Source: Thermodesulfobacteriota bacterium
GTDB taxonomy: Bacteria > Desulfobacterota > BSN033 > UBA1163
Reading direction: 5' to 3'
Assembly: GCA_030024065.1 (NCBI GenBank)
Contig: JASEIE010000215.1
Location: 1-6,983 of the forward strand
Length of the DNA: 6,983 nt
Shown here: positions 1 through 6,483 of the stretch, in pieces
Numbering within the stretch: position 1 is the stretch's first letter
Layout of the letters: the number at the start of each line of letters is the position of its first letter
Notes under the pieces: generated by a model
The model's input: the letters and a program-made list of their open reading frames with translations, nothing else
Database searches by the model: none
Told to the model about the DNA's origin: nothing
Made by a program: the position numbers and the translations under genes

Positions 1-688
1 CAAAGAACGAGGTCGGCTGTGCCTCATTTTCTAATCTATCGAATAGGCCGAAGATTCGGAATTTGCCAAACTTGTCGCCGTAAGAGAGGTGCGCCGTATA
101 ACCGTCAAGATCATAGTCGCTCTTATACTCTCTGAAATTATGATACATGTATGATGTGTTGGCTGAAAATTCCCTTTTTTCAGGAAACCTGGTTGTGATG
201 AATGCTACACCTCCGAGGGCATTGCCGCTATATAATGCGGAATAAGGTCCATAAATCACATCAACCCTTTCGATCTCCTCGGGCGCCACCAGGTTCCATC
301 TGGGCGCGTTGCCATGCCCCGAGGCTAAAAAATTGCTCAGCATCATCTCATCTGCCAAAACTAAAGTTCTTGCTGTCATCATGGAGTGAGTTCCTCTGAT
401 GGACAAAGGGGCATTGGTACCGCCGGGGTAGAGTTTTCTCACATATAATCCTGGCAGGTATTTAAAAATGTCTTCGGTACCCACTACATTTTTCTTTTCA
501 AAATCCTCCTTAGTGATCGATTCCACTACTGCCGGGACCCTGGCGGCAGGCGGCACTGTTTCTATCGGTGGGGCCGTCACTACAATCTCTTCGAACTTTG
601 TCTCTTTTTCCTTCTCCTCCGCCCACACAAACGATGAACCAATCATGATCACTACCAAACCCAAAAAAATCGCCAAATACTTTCTCAT
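1..688 (-). CDS. TonB-dependent outer-membrane receptor, N-terminal part (runs off left edge)
   Basis: Outer-membrane receptor that would take up a chelated metal or similar ligand using energy passed on by TonB. Only the first 229 codons are in the window. Residues 1-23 form a signal peptide (MRKYLAIF..., hydrophobic core, likely cut after FVWA). A TonB box, EEIVVTA, lies at 33-39. The plug domain follows (about 45-170), with VVESITKEDFE, the LSIRGT motif at 95-100, and IERVDVIYGPYSALYSGNA near 139-157, then GGVAFITT. The first barrel strands start around residue 173. The ATG is chosen because a near-perfect Shine-Dalgarno (AGGAGGTGG) lies just upstream. It is the last gene of the tonB-exbB-exbD operon, 147 bp after exbD. 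The plug is typical of siderophore, cobalamin and haem receptors; the ligand cannot be told from this part, although the Feo neighbours favour iron. Confidence 0.93.
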   Translation of the reverse strand, partial: MRKYLAIFLGLVVIMIGSSFVWAEEKEKETKFEEIVVTAPPIETVPPAARVPAVVESITKEDFEKKNVVGTEDIFKYLPGLYVRKLYPGGTNAPLSIRGTHSMMTARTLVLADEMMLSNFLASGHGNAPRWNLVAPEEIERVDVIYGPYSALYSGNALGGVAFITTRFPEKREFSANTSYMYHNFREYKSDYDLDGYTAHLSYGDKFGKFRIFGLFDRLENEAQPTSFF

Positions 689-733
689 CCTCCACCTCCT
701 GAAGTTTTTTTCTCCTTTCGTAGGAGGGATGAG
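684..733 (-). promoter_or_regulatory. Possible hairpin covering the receptor start codon
   Basis: On the minus strand, CTCATCCCTCC (733 to 723) can pair with GGAGGATGAG (693 to 684), giving 10 bp with one bulged base. The second arm contains the ATG of the receptor gene and part of its purine-rich ribosome-binding region. A competing 5-bp hairpin, CTCCT-ACGAA-AGGAG, lies in the same stretch. The complementarity is visible in the sequence; translational control is an inference. Confidence 0.35.
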
Positions 734-795
734 GCCTTCATGACCCTTTCAAATGTCTGAAGCTCTATTCCGATATTCGCTTCCTGGAGCGACAT
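685..795 (-). CDS. Possible small coupling ORF (36 aa) before the receptor gene
   Basis: A 36-codon ATG-started frame (MSLQEANIGIELQTFERVMK..., ending SGGGG) lies between exbD and the receptor gene. Its TGA stop overlaps the receptor ATG in an ATGA arrangement, as in translationally coupled pairs. The peptide has no signal sequence, membrane segment or family resemblance I recognise; it is lysine- and serine-containing with a four-glycine tail that simply reads through the receptor Shine-Dalgarno. Its own ribosome site is poor: the nearest GAGGG is about 14 bases before the ATG. Ribosomes reading it would pass through, and open, the hairpin over the receptor start. It may equally be a chance frame, as the Gly tail is an artefact of the purine-rich leader. 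Low confidence. Confidence 0.25.
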   Translation of the reverse strand: MSLQEANIGIELQTFERVMKASSLLRKEKKTSGGGG

Positions 796-835
796 CAAGA
801 TGCCAAATACCCTCTTAGGAATCCAAGAGTTTTTT

Positions 836-1240
836 CTATCTTTCCTTCTTTGCGGTGATGATACTGAAGTTTTTAACCCCTGAATGTCTCACCTCGTCAA
901 TCACACTGACCAAAAGCCCCACATTCGCCTCCCTATCCGCTTTGATTTTTAAGAAATCTTTCTCCCGATCCCTGAATTGTTCCTTGATCGCTCTCTGGAG
1001 ATCCTGAATATCCATTCTTCTGTCCATAAAATAGATTTCGCCATTTTGAGTGATGAATATGGTCTTCGCTTCATCACTTTTAACCTCGGCGGTACTCGAT
1101 TCAGGCAATCTGACCCGTATCGCTGGTTCCTGTATCCACTGCGAGGTAAGCATAAAAAACAGAAGCAGTAAAAAGACCATATCCACCAGGGGGGTGAGAT
1201 TAATGTGAGTATGGTTATATCTCCTCCTTTCAAACTCCAC
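836..1240 (-). CDS. exbD: Biopolymer transport protein ExbD
   Basis: ExbD/TolR family, 134 residues, close to the usual length of about 135-140. It works with ExbB in the inner membrane, where proton flow energises TonB. A short cytoplasmic head (MEFERRRYNHTHINLTPLVD) leads into one membrane segment at about 19-37. This carries the conserved proton-handling aspartate, here Asp20 in the LTPLVDMVF motif. The rest is the periplasmic domain, with the usual IFITQNGEIYF and LLVSVIDEVRHSGV elements. The start is a GTG, the only plausible start that keeps the N-terminal head; AAGGA lies about 8 bases upstream. It overlaps the end of exbB by 11 bases (exbB stop at 1230-1232), which indicates translational coupling. 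ExbD and TolR cannot always be separated by sequence; the tonB neighbour favours ExbD. Confidence 0.95.
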   Translation of the reverse strand: MEFERRRYNHTHINLTPLVDMVFLLLLFFMLTSQWIQEPAIRVRLPESSTAEVKSDEAKTIFITQNGEIYFMDRRMDIQDLQRAIKEQFRDREKDFLKIKADREANVGLLVSVIDEVRHSGVKNFSIITAKKER

Positions 1241-1787
1241 GTTGGTTTCCTTTCAACCCCGTATGAAGGCGGGTGGCTATCTCCTTCATCATCAAGGCGA
1301 TCTCATCCGCCTGCTTTTCAAGGTAGTGATGCCCAATATGGATGGGAATCGCCACAAGGAGACCTGCGGCAGTAGTGATCAAAGCTTCCCAGATTCCGCC
1401 TGCAAGCATGGATGGGTTGACGCTCGGGCTCTTCTCTATCACCATAAACGCCTTGATCATACCTGTCACTGTTCCGGTTAACCCCAAGAGGGGAGAAATA
1501 GTGGCGATCAACCCAAGCCAACTTAATCCCTTCTCTATTCTCCTTATCTGCCGGGTGCCTGTAAGGGAGATTTCCTTCTCGTCCGACTGATTCTTCAGTC
1601 CCTCTATGATTGGAGCTAAGATGGCAGGAGCCCTCCCCCTTTTCCAGAGATCATTTAGGGGAACCTCCATCTCCCTTAAAATTTGCCTGAACTGAATAAA
1701 CTTATTAACCCATATCGCCACCCCCACAATGGAGCAGAGAAGTATGGGATACATTAAAAAACCACCTTTGATAAATAGATCGCTCAT
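1230..1787 (-). CDS. exbB: Biopolymer transport protein ExbB (MotA/TolQ/ExbB family)
   Basis: Inner-membrane proton-channel subunit that forms the core of the ExbB-ExbD motor driving TonB. It has 185 residues, a short form of the family (E. coli ExbB is about 244). Three membrane segments can be seen, at about 10-30, 88-115 and 132-155. The signature ISPLLGLTGTVTGMI lies at about 97-111, and EALITTAAGLLVAIPIHI follows from Glu134. The ATG at 1787 is preferred over the TTG one codon upstream because GGAG lies 6 bases before it and the ATG overlaps the tonB stop by one base (TGATG), a coupling arrangement. Its 3' end overlaps exbD. TolQ is an alternative name, but there are no tolA/tolB/pal neighbours here, and tonB is adjacent. 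Confidence 0.95.
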   Translation of the reverse strand: MSDLFIKGGFLMYPILLCSIVGVAIWVNKFIQFRQILREMEVPLNDLWKRGRAPAILAPIIEGLKNQSDEKEISLTGTRQIRRIEKGLSWLGLIATISPLLGLTGTVTGMIKAFMVIEKSPSVNPSMLAGGIWEALITTAAGLLVAIPIHIGHHYLEKQADEIALMMKEIATRLHTGLKGNQRGV

Positions 1788-2638
1788 CAATTACTCCGTA
1801 GACTGAACCTGATGGGCAATATTGCTCGGGAGGCTACGGGCTTGCCGTCTTTTAGAGCCGGCAGAAATGAAGACTTTCTTACTGCCTCAACTGCCGCCTC
1901 TGCAAAGCCATACCCTGCATTTTCAATCACTTCCACATTTGAGAGGTTCCCCTTTTCATCAATCGTTAGCCTCAGGACAACTCTCCCCTCTTTACCCATT
2001 CTTCTTGCCATCACAGGATAAATCGGTAACGTTCTTCGCAAAAATTTAGGACCTTCCCCTGATCCAAGCTCAACCTCCTGAGTTTGAGAGATAGGAGGAT
2101 TAACCGTCTCTTTCGAAAAGGAGACGGCTCCTTGCATATCAGTTTTAGGAGAGAGATTCGATTGGAGAGGGATAGGATTTAGATCAGGCTTTTCCGCCTC
2201 TTTAGGGTTGGTAGAAACGGATATGGATAAGGGATTTGAAGGAGGTTCTGCGGGGATAATAACCGGCTCTTTAATTTCAGTTTTCTCTGTGTTCGGTTTT
2301 TCGTCTTTATTCTGTAGCACTTCGTCTTCCTTTATCCATTCCTTCTCCTCCCTCAATAGTTTTTCCTTTTGGGGGGCTACAGAAATCTTCGATGCCTCAA
2401 TGATCTTTCTTTCAACAAATCGATGGTCTTGTATCACCGACCTCTCCTCACTCATGATGTAAAGTTCTATCTCTTCATATCTTTGAACAACCATAACCGA
2501 AACAGGGATCAACATAATCAGGCCATGAATCACCAAAGAGAGGATCAGGCCGGGTTCAACCCTCCCTTGGATCAACTTTCCACAAATCCTTCTAAATGGG
2601 GAAATAATGCCTCCCTTTTCACCAAATAAAAAAGCCAC
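1787..2638 (-). CDS. tonB: Energy transducer TonB
   Basis: Periplasm-spanning protein that carries ExbB/ExbD energy to outer-membrane receptors. 283 residues from the GTG. A cytoplasmic lead of about 28 residues precedes a single membrane anchor (about 29-51) with the Ser34-x3-His38 pair in LSLVIHGL, typical of TonB. Residues about 75-195 are a Glu/Lys/Pro-rich periplasmic linker. The C-terminal TonB domain (about 198-283) has YPVMARRMGKEGRVVLRLTI from Tyr207, then VEVIENAGYGFAEAAVEAVR, a full fold. The start is uncertain: GTG at 2638 has a G-rich AAGGGGGGT about 8 bases upstream but lies in the stem of a hairpin. A TTG at 2575 (262 aa) would put that hairpin wholly in the leader. It is the first gene of the tonB-exbB-exbD-receptor operon, with its own promoter upstream. 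Confidence 0.94.
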   Translation of the reverse strand: MAFLFGEKGGIISPFRRICGKLIQGRVEPGLILSLVIHGLIMLIPVSVMVVQRYEEIELYIMSEERSVIQDHRFVERKIIEASKISVAPQKEKLLREEKEWIKEDEVLQNKDEKPNTEKTEIKEPVIIPAEPPSNPLSISVSTNPKEAEKPDLNPIPLQSNLSPKTDMQGAVSFSKETVNPPISQTQEVELGSGEGPKFLRRTLPIYPVMARRMGKEGRVVLRLTIDEKGNLSNVEVIENAGYGFAEAAVEAVRKSSFLPALKDGKPVASRAILPIRFSLRSN

Positions 2639-2678
2639 GAGACTTACCCCCCTTCATGGGACATGCCTTCGTGGCTTT
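2619..2678 (-). promoter_or_regulatory. Leader hairpin with T-run over the tonB start (attenuator-like)
   Basis: On the minus strand, AAAGCCACGA (2678 to 2669) and TCGTGGCTTT (2640 to 2631) form a perfect 10-bp inverted repeat around a 28-base loop, followed directly by more T (six T, one A, three T). This has the shape of an intrinsic terminator with a large loop. It lies about 45-90 bases after the predicted transcription start. The distal arm holds the tonB GTG (2638-2636), and the loop holds the G-run that would be its ribosome site. That G-run can itself pair with an upstream TCCC. A 12-codon ATG frame (2657 to 2619) runs through the loop and out of frame into tonB. The structure could end transcription early or hide the start; no known riboswitch class fits. 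Confidence 0.55.
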
Positions 2679-2728
2679 AAACACTTTTTAAGTTAAAAAA
2701 ATCTTTTTTCGATCCCTACGCGGAATCC

Positions 2729-2757
2729 ATTGTTAAATATTATCCTTTATTTGTCAA
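2729..2757 (-). promoter_or_regulatory. Sigma-70-type promoter for the tonB-exbBD-receptor operon
   Basis: A perfect -35 box TTGACA (2757 to 2752), a 17-base spacer, and AACAAT (2734 to 2729, four of six to TATAAT) as -10. The predicted transcription start is near 2721-2724, leaving a leader of about 85 bases before the tonB GTG. Position and orientation fit a separate transcription unit starting after the outer-membrane barrel gene. Confidence 0.65.
2731..2745 (-). promoter_or_regulatory. Candidate Fur box within the tonB promoter
   Basis: GGATAATATTTAACA matches the 7-1-7 Fur consensus TGATAATnATTATCA at 11 of 14 defined positions (mismatches at 1, 9 and 13). It covers the spacer and most of the -10 box, where a bound Fe(II)-Fur repressor would block RNA polymerase. 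The match was counted by eye in AT-rich DNA, so chance cannot be excluded, but the place and the operon content fit. Confidence 0.5.
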
Positions 2758-2827
2758 GTCCCGATAGCACGCAAAAAATTTATAATAAGATGTTAAAGTC
2801 TATATTGAGAAACTCTTTTTGAAATAT

Positions 2828-2848
2828 CCTGTAGCCGCTCTGCTCAGG
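2828..2848 (-). terminator. Weak stem-loop after the outer-membrane barrel gene
   Basis: CCTGAGC and GCTaCAGG form a 7-bp stem with one bulged A and a 6-base loop (AGAGCG), starting 7 bases after the barrel gene stop. It is not followed by a proper T-run (ATATTTC), so it may be a 3'-end stabilising hairpin or a poor terminator. No stronger terminator was seen before the tonB promoter. The rest of 2758-2827 is AT-rich and shows nothing definite. Confidence 0.25.
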
Positions 2849-2854
2849 TTCAAT

Positions 2855-3661
2855 TCAAAACCTAAGGGCAATCCCGGTGAGAATGGTAAAATCGGTTTCC
2901 TGTTTATTTAGGCCGCCTTTGACGCCAAGATCAATATTAATGTTTTCGGATACCGAATAGATCAATCCGCCCAGAATAAAGGCAGGGGGTTTACTTGATG
3001 CTTTTTCAGAATTTCGTTCCATGCCGATATTGCCAAGCAACTTGAGATTTTTTACCACCTCCACCTCCGATGCGAAGGAGACATGCCATAGGTCTTTCCT
3101 GTTGGTTTCTTTATCCTCCCGGAGTTTATATTCATTGCGCATATATCCAAGATTCAAATGAAAGGCCCATCGCCCTAACTCTTTTGTTGTTATAAGGGTA
3201 AGGCCATACGAGGGCCTGCCATTGCCCAGTCTTTTCTTTTCGTTTCCTGTGGGGAGGGTAATGCCAGGCTTCAAAGCAGCACTCAGACCGTCTTTTTCGA
3301 AGAATCGCCACTTGAGTTCCAGCGATAAGTCAGATATTCCGCTTGCTCTGTATTTATTCGTCTCCTCATGTTCTTCCTTGACTCTGAACCATTGAAATGG
3401 CGCTCCCAGCACGATATCGATATTGTCCAGAATTCCATAGGAAAGGATCGTTGCCACCTCTCCGCCTGTCTCTTTGATCCTCACCCCTTCCTCTTTCTCT
3501 CTGTCATAAGTCAATTCACTATTGACCTCCAACTGAAATTTCTTTTTGCCCTGTGTCCCTGTGTCATCGGTAATAAGGGGATGGGCCGCAAAACCATTGG
3601 ATAAATAAAGAATTTGGACCAACGCAATCGTTGAAACGAAAAATAATAAGCTCCTTTTCAT
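2855..3661 (-). CDS. Small outer-membrane beta-barrel, MetA-pathway/'transporter' type
   Basis: 268 residues from the ATG at 3661. A signal peptide (MKRSLLFFVSTIALVQILYL, cut near NGFA-A) is followed by HPLITDDTGTQGKKKFQLEV, the usual mature start of the PF13557-type barrels (named after phenol meta-degradation, function mostly unknown). After this come alternating amphipathic strands (for example LSYGILDNIDIVLGAP, LSLELKWRFF, ALKPGITLPTGN, FHLNLGYMRN) and a terminal Phe in GIALRF, the outer-membrane insertion signal. The start is set by AAAGGAG 9 bases upstream; the frame stays open further upstream to 3727 but would lose the signal peptide. It begins 4 bases after the DUF2325-like gene stop, so it is the last gene of the feo operon. 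A role in letting metal ions through the outer membrane is an inference from context only. Confidence 0.8.
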   Translation of the reverse strand: MKRSLLFFVSTIALVQILYLSNGFAAHPLITDDTGTQGKKKFQLEVNSELTYDREKEEGVRIKETGGEVATILSYGILDNIDIVLGAPFQWFRVKEEHEETNKYRASGISDLSLELKWRFFEKDGLSAALKPGITLPTGNEKKRLGNGRPSYGLTLITTKELGRWAFHLNLGYMRNEYKLREDKETNRKDLWHVSFASEVEVVKNLKLLGNIGMERNSEKASSKPPAFILGGLIYSVSENINIDLGVKGGLNKQETDFTILTGIALRF

Positions 3662-3665
3662 CTTT

Positions 3666-3962
3666 TTATGCTCCTTTCTTGTGATTTCTGATAAAATCCA
3701 AGCAGTTCCTAAATGTTGGTATCCCACTCGAATGATACATTAAAATTGGGATTTGCCTGTTTCTTGCTACATCCTTCGCCTCCTTCCTTGCCATATGGGA
3801 TACCTTATCCGTAAATACGATCAATGCGTCAAGTGAATTGATCTTTTTTGATAAGTTTTTCTCCCATTTGCTGAAGACCTTAAGTTGAATATCGAATCTG
3901 TTGGCCTCGTTTATGTAATGCCTTTCAAGCCTGTCCATCCCTCCGATTAATGCAATGCACAT
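3666..3962 (-). CDS. DUF2325-like small protein in the feo operon
   Basis: 98 residues, no signal peptide or membrane segment, so probably cytoplasmic. The sequence fits the DUF2325 (PF10087) pattern: a first strand with CIALIGGMDRLERHY (2-16), a middle strand with LDALIVFTDKVSHMA (44-58), and IPILMYHSSGIPTFRNCL (71-88). The layout resembles a small Rossmann-like alpha/beta fold; His56 and His77 with nearby Ser/Asp/Cys residues could be functional but this is unproven. The ATG at 3962 is preferred over a GTG five codons upstream because GGAGG lies just before it. It follows the Cys-rich gene by 76 bases and precedes the barrel gene by 4. The biochemical role is not known to me; a part in metal sensing or FeoB regulation would be a guess from neighbours. 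Family call by memory of motifs, not by search. Confidence 0.75.
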   Translation of the reverse strand: MCIALIGGMDRLERHYINEANRFDIQLKVFSKWEKNLSKKINSLDALIVFTDKVSHMARKEAKDVARNRQIPILMYHSSGIPTFRNCLDFIRNHKKGA

Positions 3963-4038
3963 GTCACTCCTCCACACTCGCGGGTAATTTTTATGAAACT
4001 GTTAGATTCCCCATGTTTGACTGTCGCAATATTTTAAT

Positions 4039-4191
4039 TCATTCTCCGACTCTCTCTTTAACCCTGCTCCCCATTTGGCATTGATCGCATCCGGGGCAAT
4101 GCCCTCTGCTTTTCCAGAGGGAACGATATAATAGGAATACTGCACCGGCAACAATCAGTCCTGCGAATACTATTTCTCCTATTCCCATCAT
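4039..4191 (-). CDS. FeoB-associated Cys-rich membrane protein
   Basis: 50 residues (49 if the second of two adjacent ATGs is used). One membrane segment at about 5-22 (IGEIVFAGLIVAGAVFLLY) is followed by a basic stretch and a CxxCxxC cluster, C32-PG-C35-DQ-C38, facing the cytoplasm if the basic positive-inside rule holds. This is the layout of the FeoB-associated Cys-rich family (PF12669), small proteins found after feoB, whose exact role is unsettled; iron handling or a FeoC-like function has been proposed. It starts 10 bases after the feoB stop with GAGGTGA directly before the ATGs, which fits the second ATG slightly better. It is short enough to be missed by length-filtered gene finding. 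Confidence 0.85.
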   Translation of the reverse strand: MMGIGEIVFAGLIVAGAVFLLYRSLWKSRGHCPGCDQCQMGSRVKERVGE

Positions 4192-4201
4192 TCACCTCGG
4201 G

Positions 4202-6463
4202 TTATTCTAATCCCAATACCCTTCCGCCCTGATAGATCACAAATGCCACAATCCATGCCAGCGTGGTATGGATCAGCACAGCCTGTCCGAATATCTTCCA
4301 TGTGCCGAATTCCTGTCTTGTGGCAATTCCAACCACGACGCAGGGCCAATACAGAAGGACAAAAGCAATAAATGCATAGGCGCTTAAAGGTGTAAAGACG
4401 CCCTGAATGGCCTGCCTCAAGGGTGACCTTTCTTCCTTTTCTTCTTCTGACTCTTCAGCGGTGATACTCGCAATCCCCAATCCCGAAATGACATTTACCG
4501 CCGCATCTTTTGATGCATTTAGAAATGACACTCCTACTTCTTTTAAGTCATCCGTAAATGTCGGCCTTTCTTCTCTCTTTTCATCGTCTGTCTTCAGAGC
4601 ATAAATCTCAGACATTGTCCCAACGACAATCTCTTTTGCAATAACCCCTGATATCAGGGATGATGACGCTTCCCAGTTTCCAAAACCAAGCGGTTTAAAC
4701 ACAGGGGCGATGGCCTGCCCCATCATCCCCAGCGCAGAGTCCTTTTTATTCTCAACCCCCCAGGGGATATTGAGCATAAACCACACCAGTATGGAGACAG
4801 CCACAATATATGTCCCTGCCTTTACAACAAAGTGCCTCAGTTTTTGCCAGGTGTGAATCATCAAATCTCTGAAGGTCGGAATTCGGTAAGGGGGAAGCTC
4901 CATGATAAACATAGGGGATTCGCCTTTATAGAAAGTCCTCCTTAAGACAATGCCGAGCAGAATCGCTACCACAATGCCGAGCACATACATTGACCAAAGA
5001 ACCGTCCCCGCTTTTTGCTGAAAGAATGCGCCGATAAAGACCACATACACAGGCAACCTCGCCCCGCAGGACATCAGGGGCACAAGGAGTGTCGTAAGTT
5101 TCTTGTCCCTTTCATTTTCAAGTATCCTCGTAGCATAGACAGAAGGGACATTGCATCCAAACCCTAAAAGCATGGGGATAAAAGACTTACCATGAAGTCC
5201 AAGGGTGTGCATGACCCTATCCATCACAAAGGCAGCCCTCGCCATATACCCACTGCTCTCAAGAAAGGTGATGAGGAGCATCATCATTCCGATGACAGGC
5301 ACAAACACAAGGACAAATCCAGCCCCTGAAATGACGCCGTCCGTTGCAAGGGATACCGTCCATTCAGGCGCGTTGATAAATCCAAGTAGCGCCTCTGTCC
5401 ATCTTTTAAAGGGACCAGACATCATTGCGACGATCCAGTCAACAAATGGAGTGGACACATCAAAGGCCAGCTTAAAGATTAACCACATGGCAGCAAGGAA
5501 TACCGGAATACCTAAAAATCTATTAAGAACAATCTTGTCTATCTTCTCCGTTAACTCCATGCTCCCGATCTCGGGCTTTTTCAATACCTGGTGGGTAAGT
5601 CCTGTTGCATGAGCATATCGTGCGTCAGCCATCATGGATTCGATGTCCTCTCCATGTGCCTTTTTGAGGTGGCTCATTGCATCGCTTATTCTTAAATCAA
5701 TACCCCTTGGTTTGGTCACTTTATGGATATATTCGTCCCCCTCCATGAGCTTGAAGGCTAACCATCTCAAAGGATACCTCTCTGCGAGGACAGGATAGGC
5801 ACTATGAATCTGAAACTGGAGGGTTTCGGCGGCCGTTTCTATATCTTCGCCATAATTCAATTGCTTTGGAATATACTGCGGTGATTCATTGAAAACCTCT
5901 ATGATGGTCTTCAGCAGTTCATCCAACCCCTTCCTTTTGGTTGATATCGTAGGGATCACCTTAATACCCAGCACCTTTTCCATCGTCTTTGTATCAATCT
6001 CATATCCTTTACTCTCGGCCTCGTCATAAATGTTCAAAGCCATCACCATGGGAATGCCCAGTTCCATCAACTGAACCGTGAGATAGAGGTTTCTCTCAAG
6101 ATTGGTAGCGTCAACGACATCGATGATCACATCGGGTTTCTCGTGAAGAAGATGGTCCCTCGCGATCATCTCCTCCTGCGTATATGGGCTTAGGCTGTAT
6201 GTGCCGGGGAGATCGATCAGTTTGATCTTCCTCCCTTCAAATTCCAACACAGCCTCTTTCTTTTCCACTGTAACGCCCGGCCAGTTGCCTACATAAAGTC
6301 TTGTTCCGGCAATTGCATTGATGAGGGTTGACTTCCCTGAATTTGGGTTGCCGGCTACCGCCACTGTAATCAGTTGAAGCTCAGGATTCTTTATTCCCCT
6401 ATCTATTTCTGTCATCCCAGAAAACATCGGCCTCATCCTTTCTGTTTTCAATTGGTCCTTCAT
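4202..6463 (-). CDS. feoB: Ferrous iron transport protein B (GTPase-permease)
   Basis: Main Fe(II) importer of the inner membrane, 753 residues (E. coli FeoB is 773). The N-terminal G domain shows G1 GNPNSGKST (38-46), the switch I Thr65 in PGVTVE, G3 DLPG (84-87), G4 NIYD (144-147) and a G5-like STKRKG (174-179). A helical spacer follows to about 300. The membrane part holds the Gate motifs, with GFGCNVPSVYATR (434-446, Cys437) and SCGARLPVYVVF (465-476, Cys466), and a second Gate with AKEIVVGTMSEIY near 609-621. An acidic stretch, EESEEEKEE, lies at 670-678. The C-terminus has LLYWPCVVVGIATRQEFG and ends near GGRVLGLE. A roughly 30-residue lead precedes the G domain. The ATG is supported by GGAGGCAGGGGG directly upstream. 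The order feoA1-feoA2-feoB is classical. Confidence 0.98.
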   Translation of the reverse strand: MKDQLKTERMRPMFSGMTEIDRGIKNPELQLITVAVAGNPNSGKSTLINAIAGTRLYVGNWPGVTVEKKEAVLEFEGRKIKLIDLPGTYSLSPYTQEEMIARDHLLHEKPDVIIDVVDATNLERNLYLTVQLMELGIPMVMALNIYDEAESKGYEIDTKTMEKVLGIKVIPTISTKRKGLDELLKTIIEVFNESPQYIPKQLNYGEDIETAAETLQFQIHSAYPVLAERYPLRWLAFKLMEGDEYIHKVTKPRGIDLRISDAMSHLKKAHGEDIESMMADARYAHATGLTHQVLKKPEIGSMELTEKIDKIVLNRFLGIPVFLAAMWLIFKLAFDVSTPFVDWIVAMMSGPFKRWTEALLGFINAPEWTVSLATDGVISGAGFVLVFVPVIGMMMLLITFLESSGYMARAAFVMDRVMHTLGLHGKSFIPMLLGFGCNVPSVYATRILENERDKKLTTLLVPLMSCGARLPVYVVFIGAFFQQKAGTVLWSMYVLGIVVAILLGIVLRRTFYKGESPMFIMELPPYRIPTFRDLMIHTWQKLRHFVVKAGTYIVAVSILVWFMLNIPWGVENKKDSALGMMGQAIAPVFKPLGFGNWEASSSLISGVIAKEIVVGTMSEIYALKTDDEKREERPTFTDDLKEVGVSFLNASKDAAVNVISGLGIASITAEESEEEKEERSPLRQAIQGVFTPLSAYAFIAFVLLYWPCVVVGIATRQEFGTWKIFGQAVLIHTTLAWIVAFVIYQGGRVLGLE

Positions 6464-6483
6464 CCCCCTGCCTCCAATAGCCC

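Noticed and set aside
202..743. Plus-strand frames of 65 and 91 codons and a minus-strand 61-codon frame over the receptor gene
   Set aside because: They are shadows of the receptor reading frame (signal peptide, TonB box and plug domain), with low-complexity or unstructured products.
2619..2657. 12-codon leader peptide frame (MKGGKSRGFFIW) in the tonB leader
   Set aside because: Short, with only a weak AAGG upstream and no run of regulatory codons as in amino-acid attenuators; kept only as a remark in the hairpin entry.
2631..2678. Guanidine-II (mini-ykkC) or c-di-GMP riboswitch in the tonB leader
   Set aside because: GCC-ACGAA-GGC resembles one ACGR hairpin, but the loop has five bases, the second ACGR hairpin is missing, and no GEMM core is seen.
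3663..3727. Upstream extension of the barrel protein to a start at 3727
   Set aside because: It would bury the signal peptide at residues 23 onward and overlap the DUF2325-like gene; the ATG at 3661 has a good ribosome site.
5205..5612. 135-codon plus-strand frame opposite feoB
   Set aside because: It lies antisense to the FeoB membrane domain, which is fully explained by conserved motifs; the product shows no family features.
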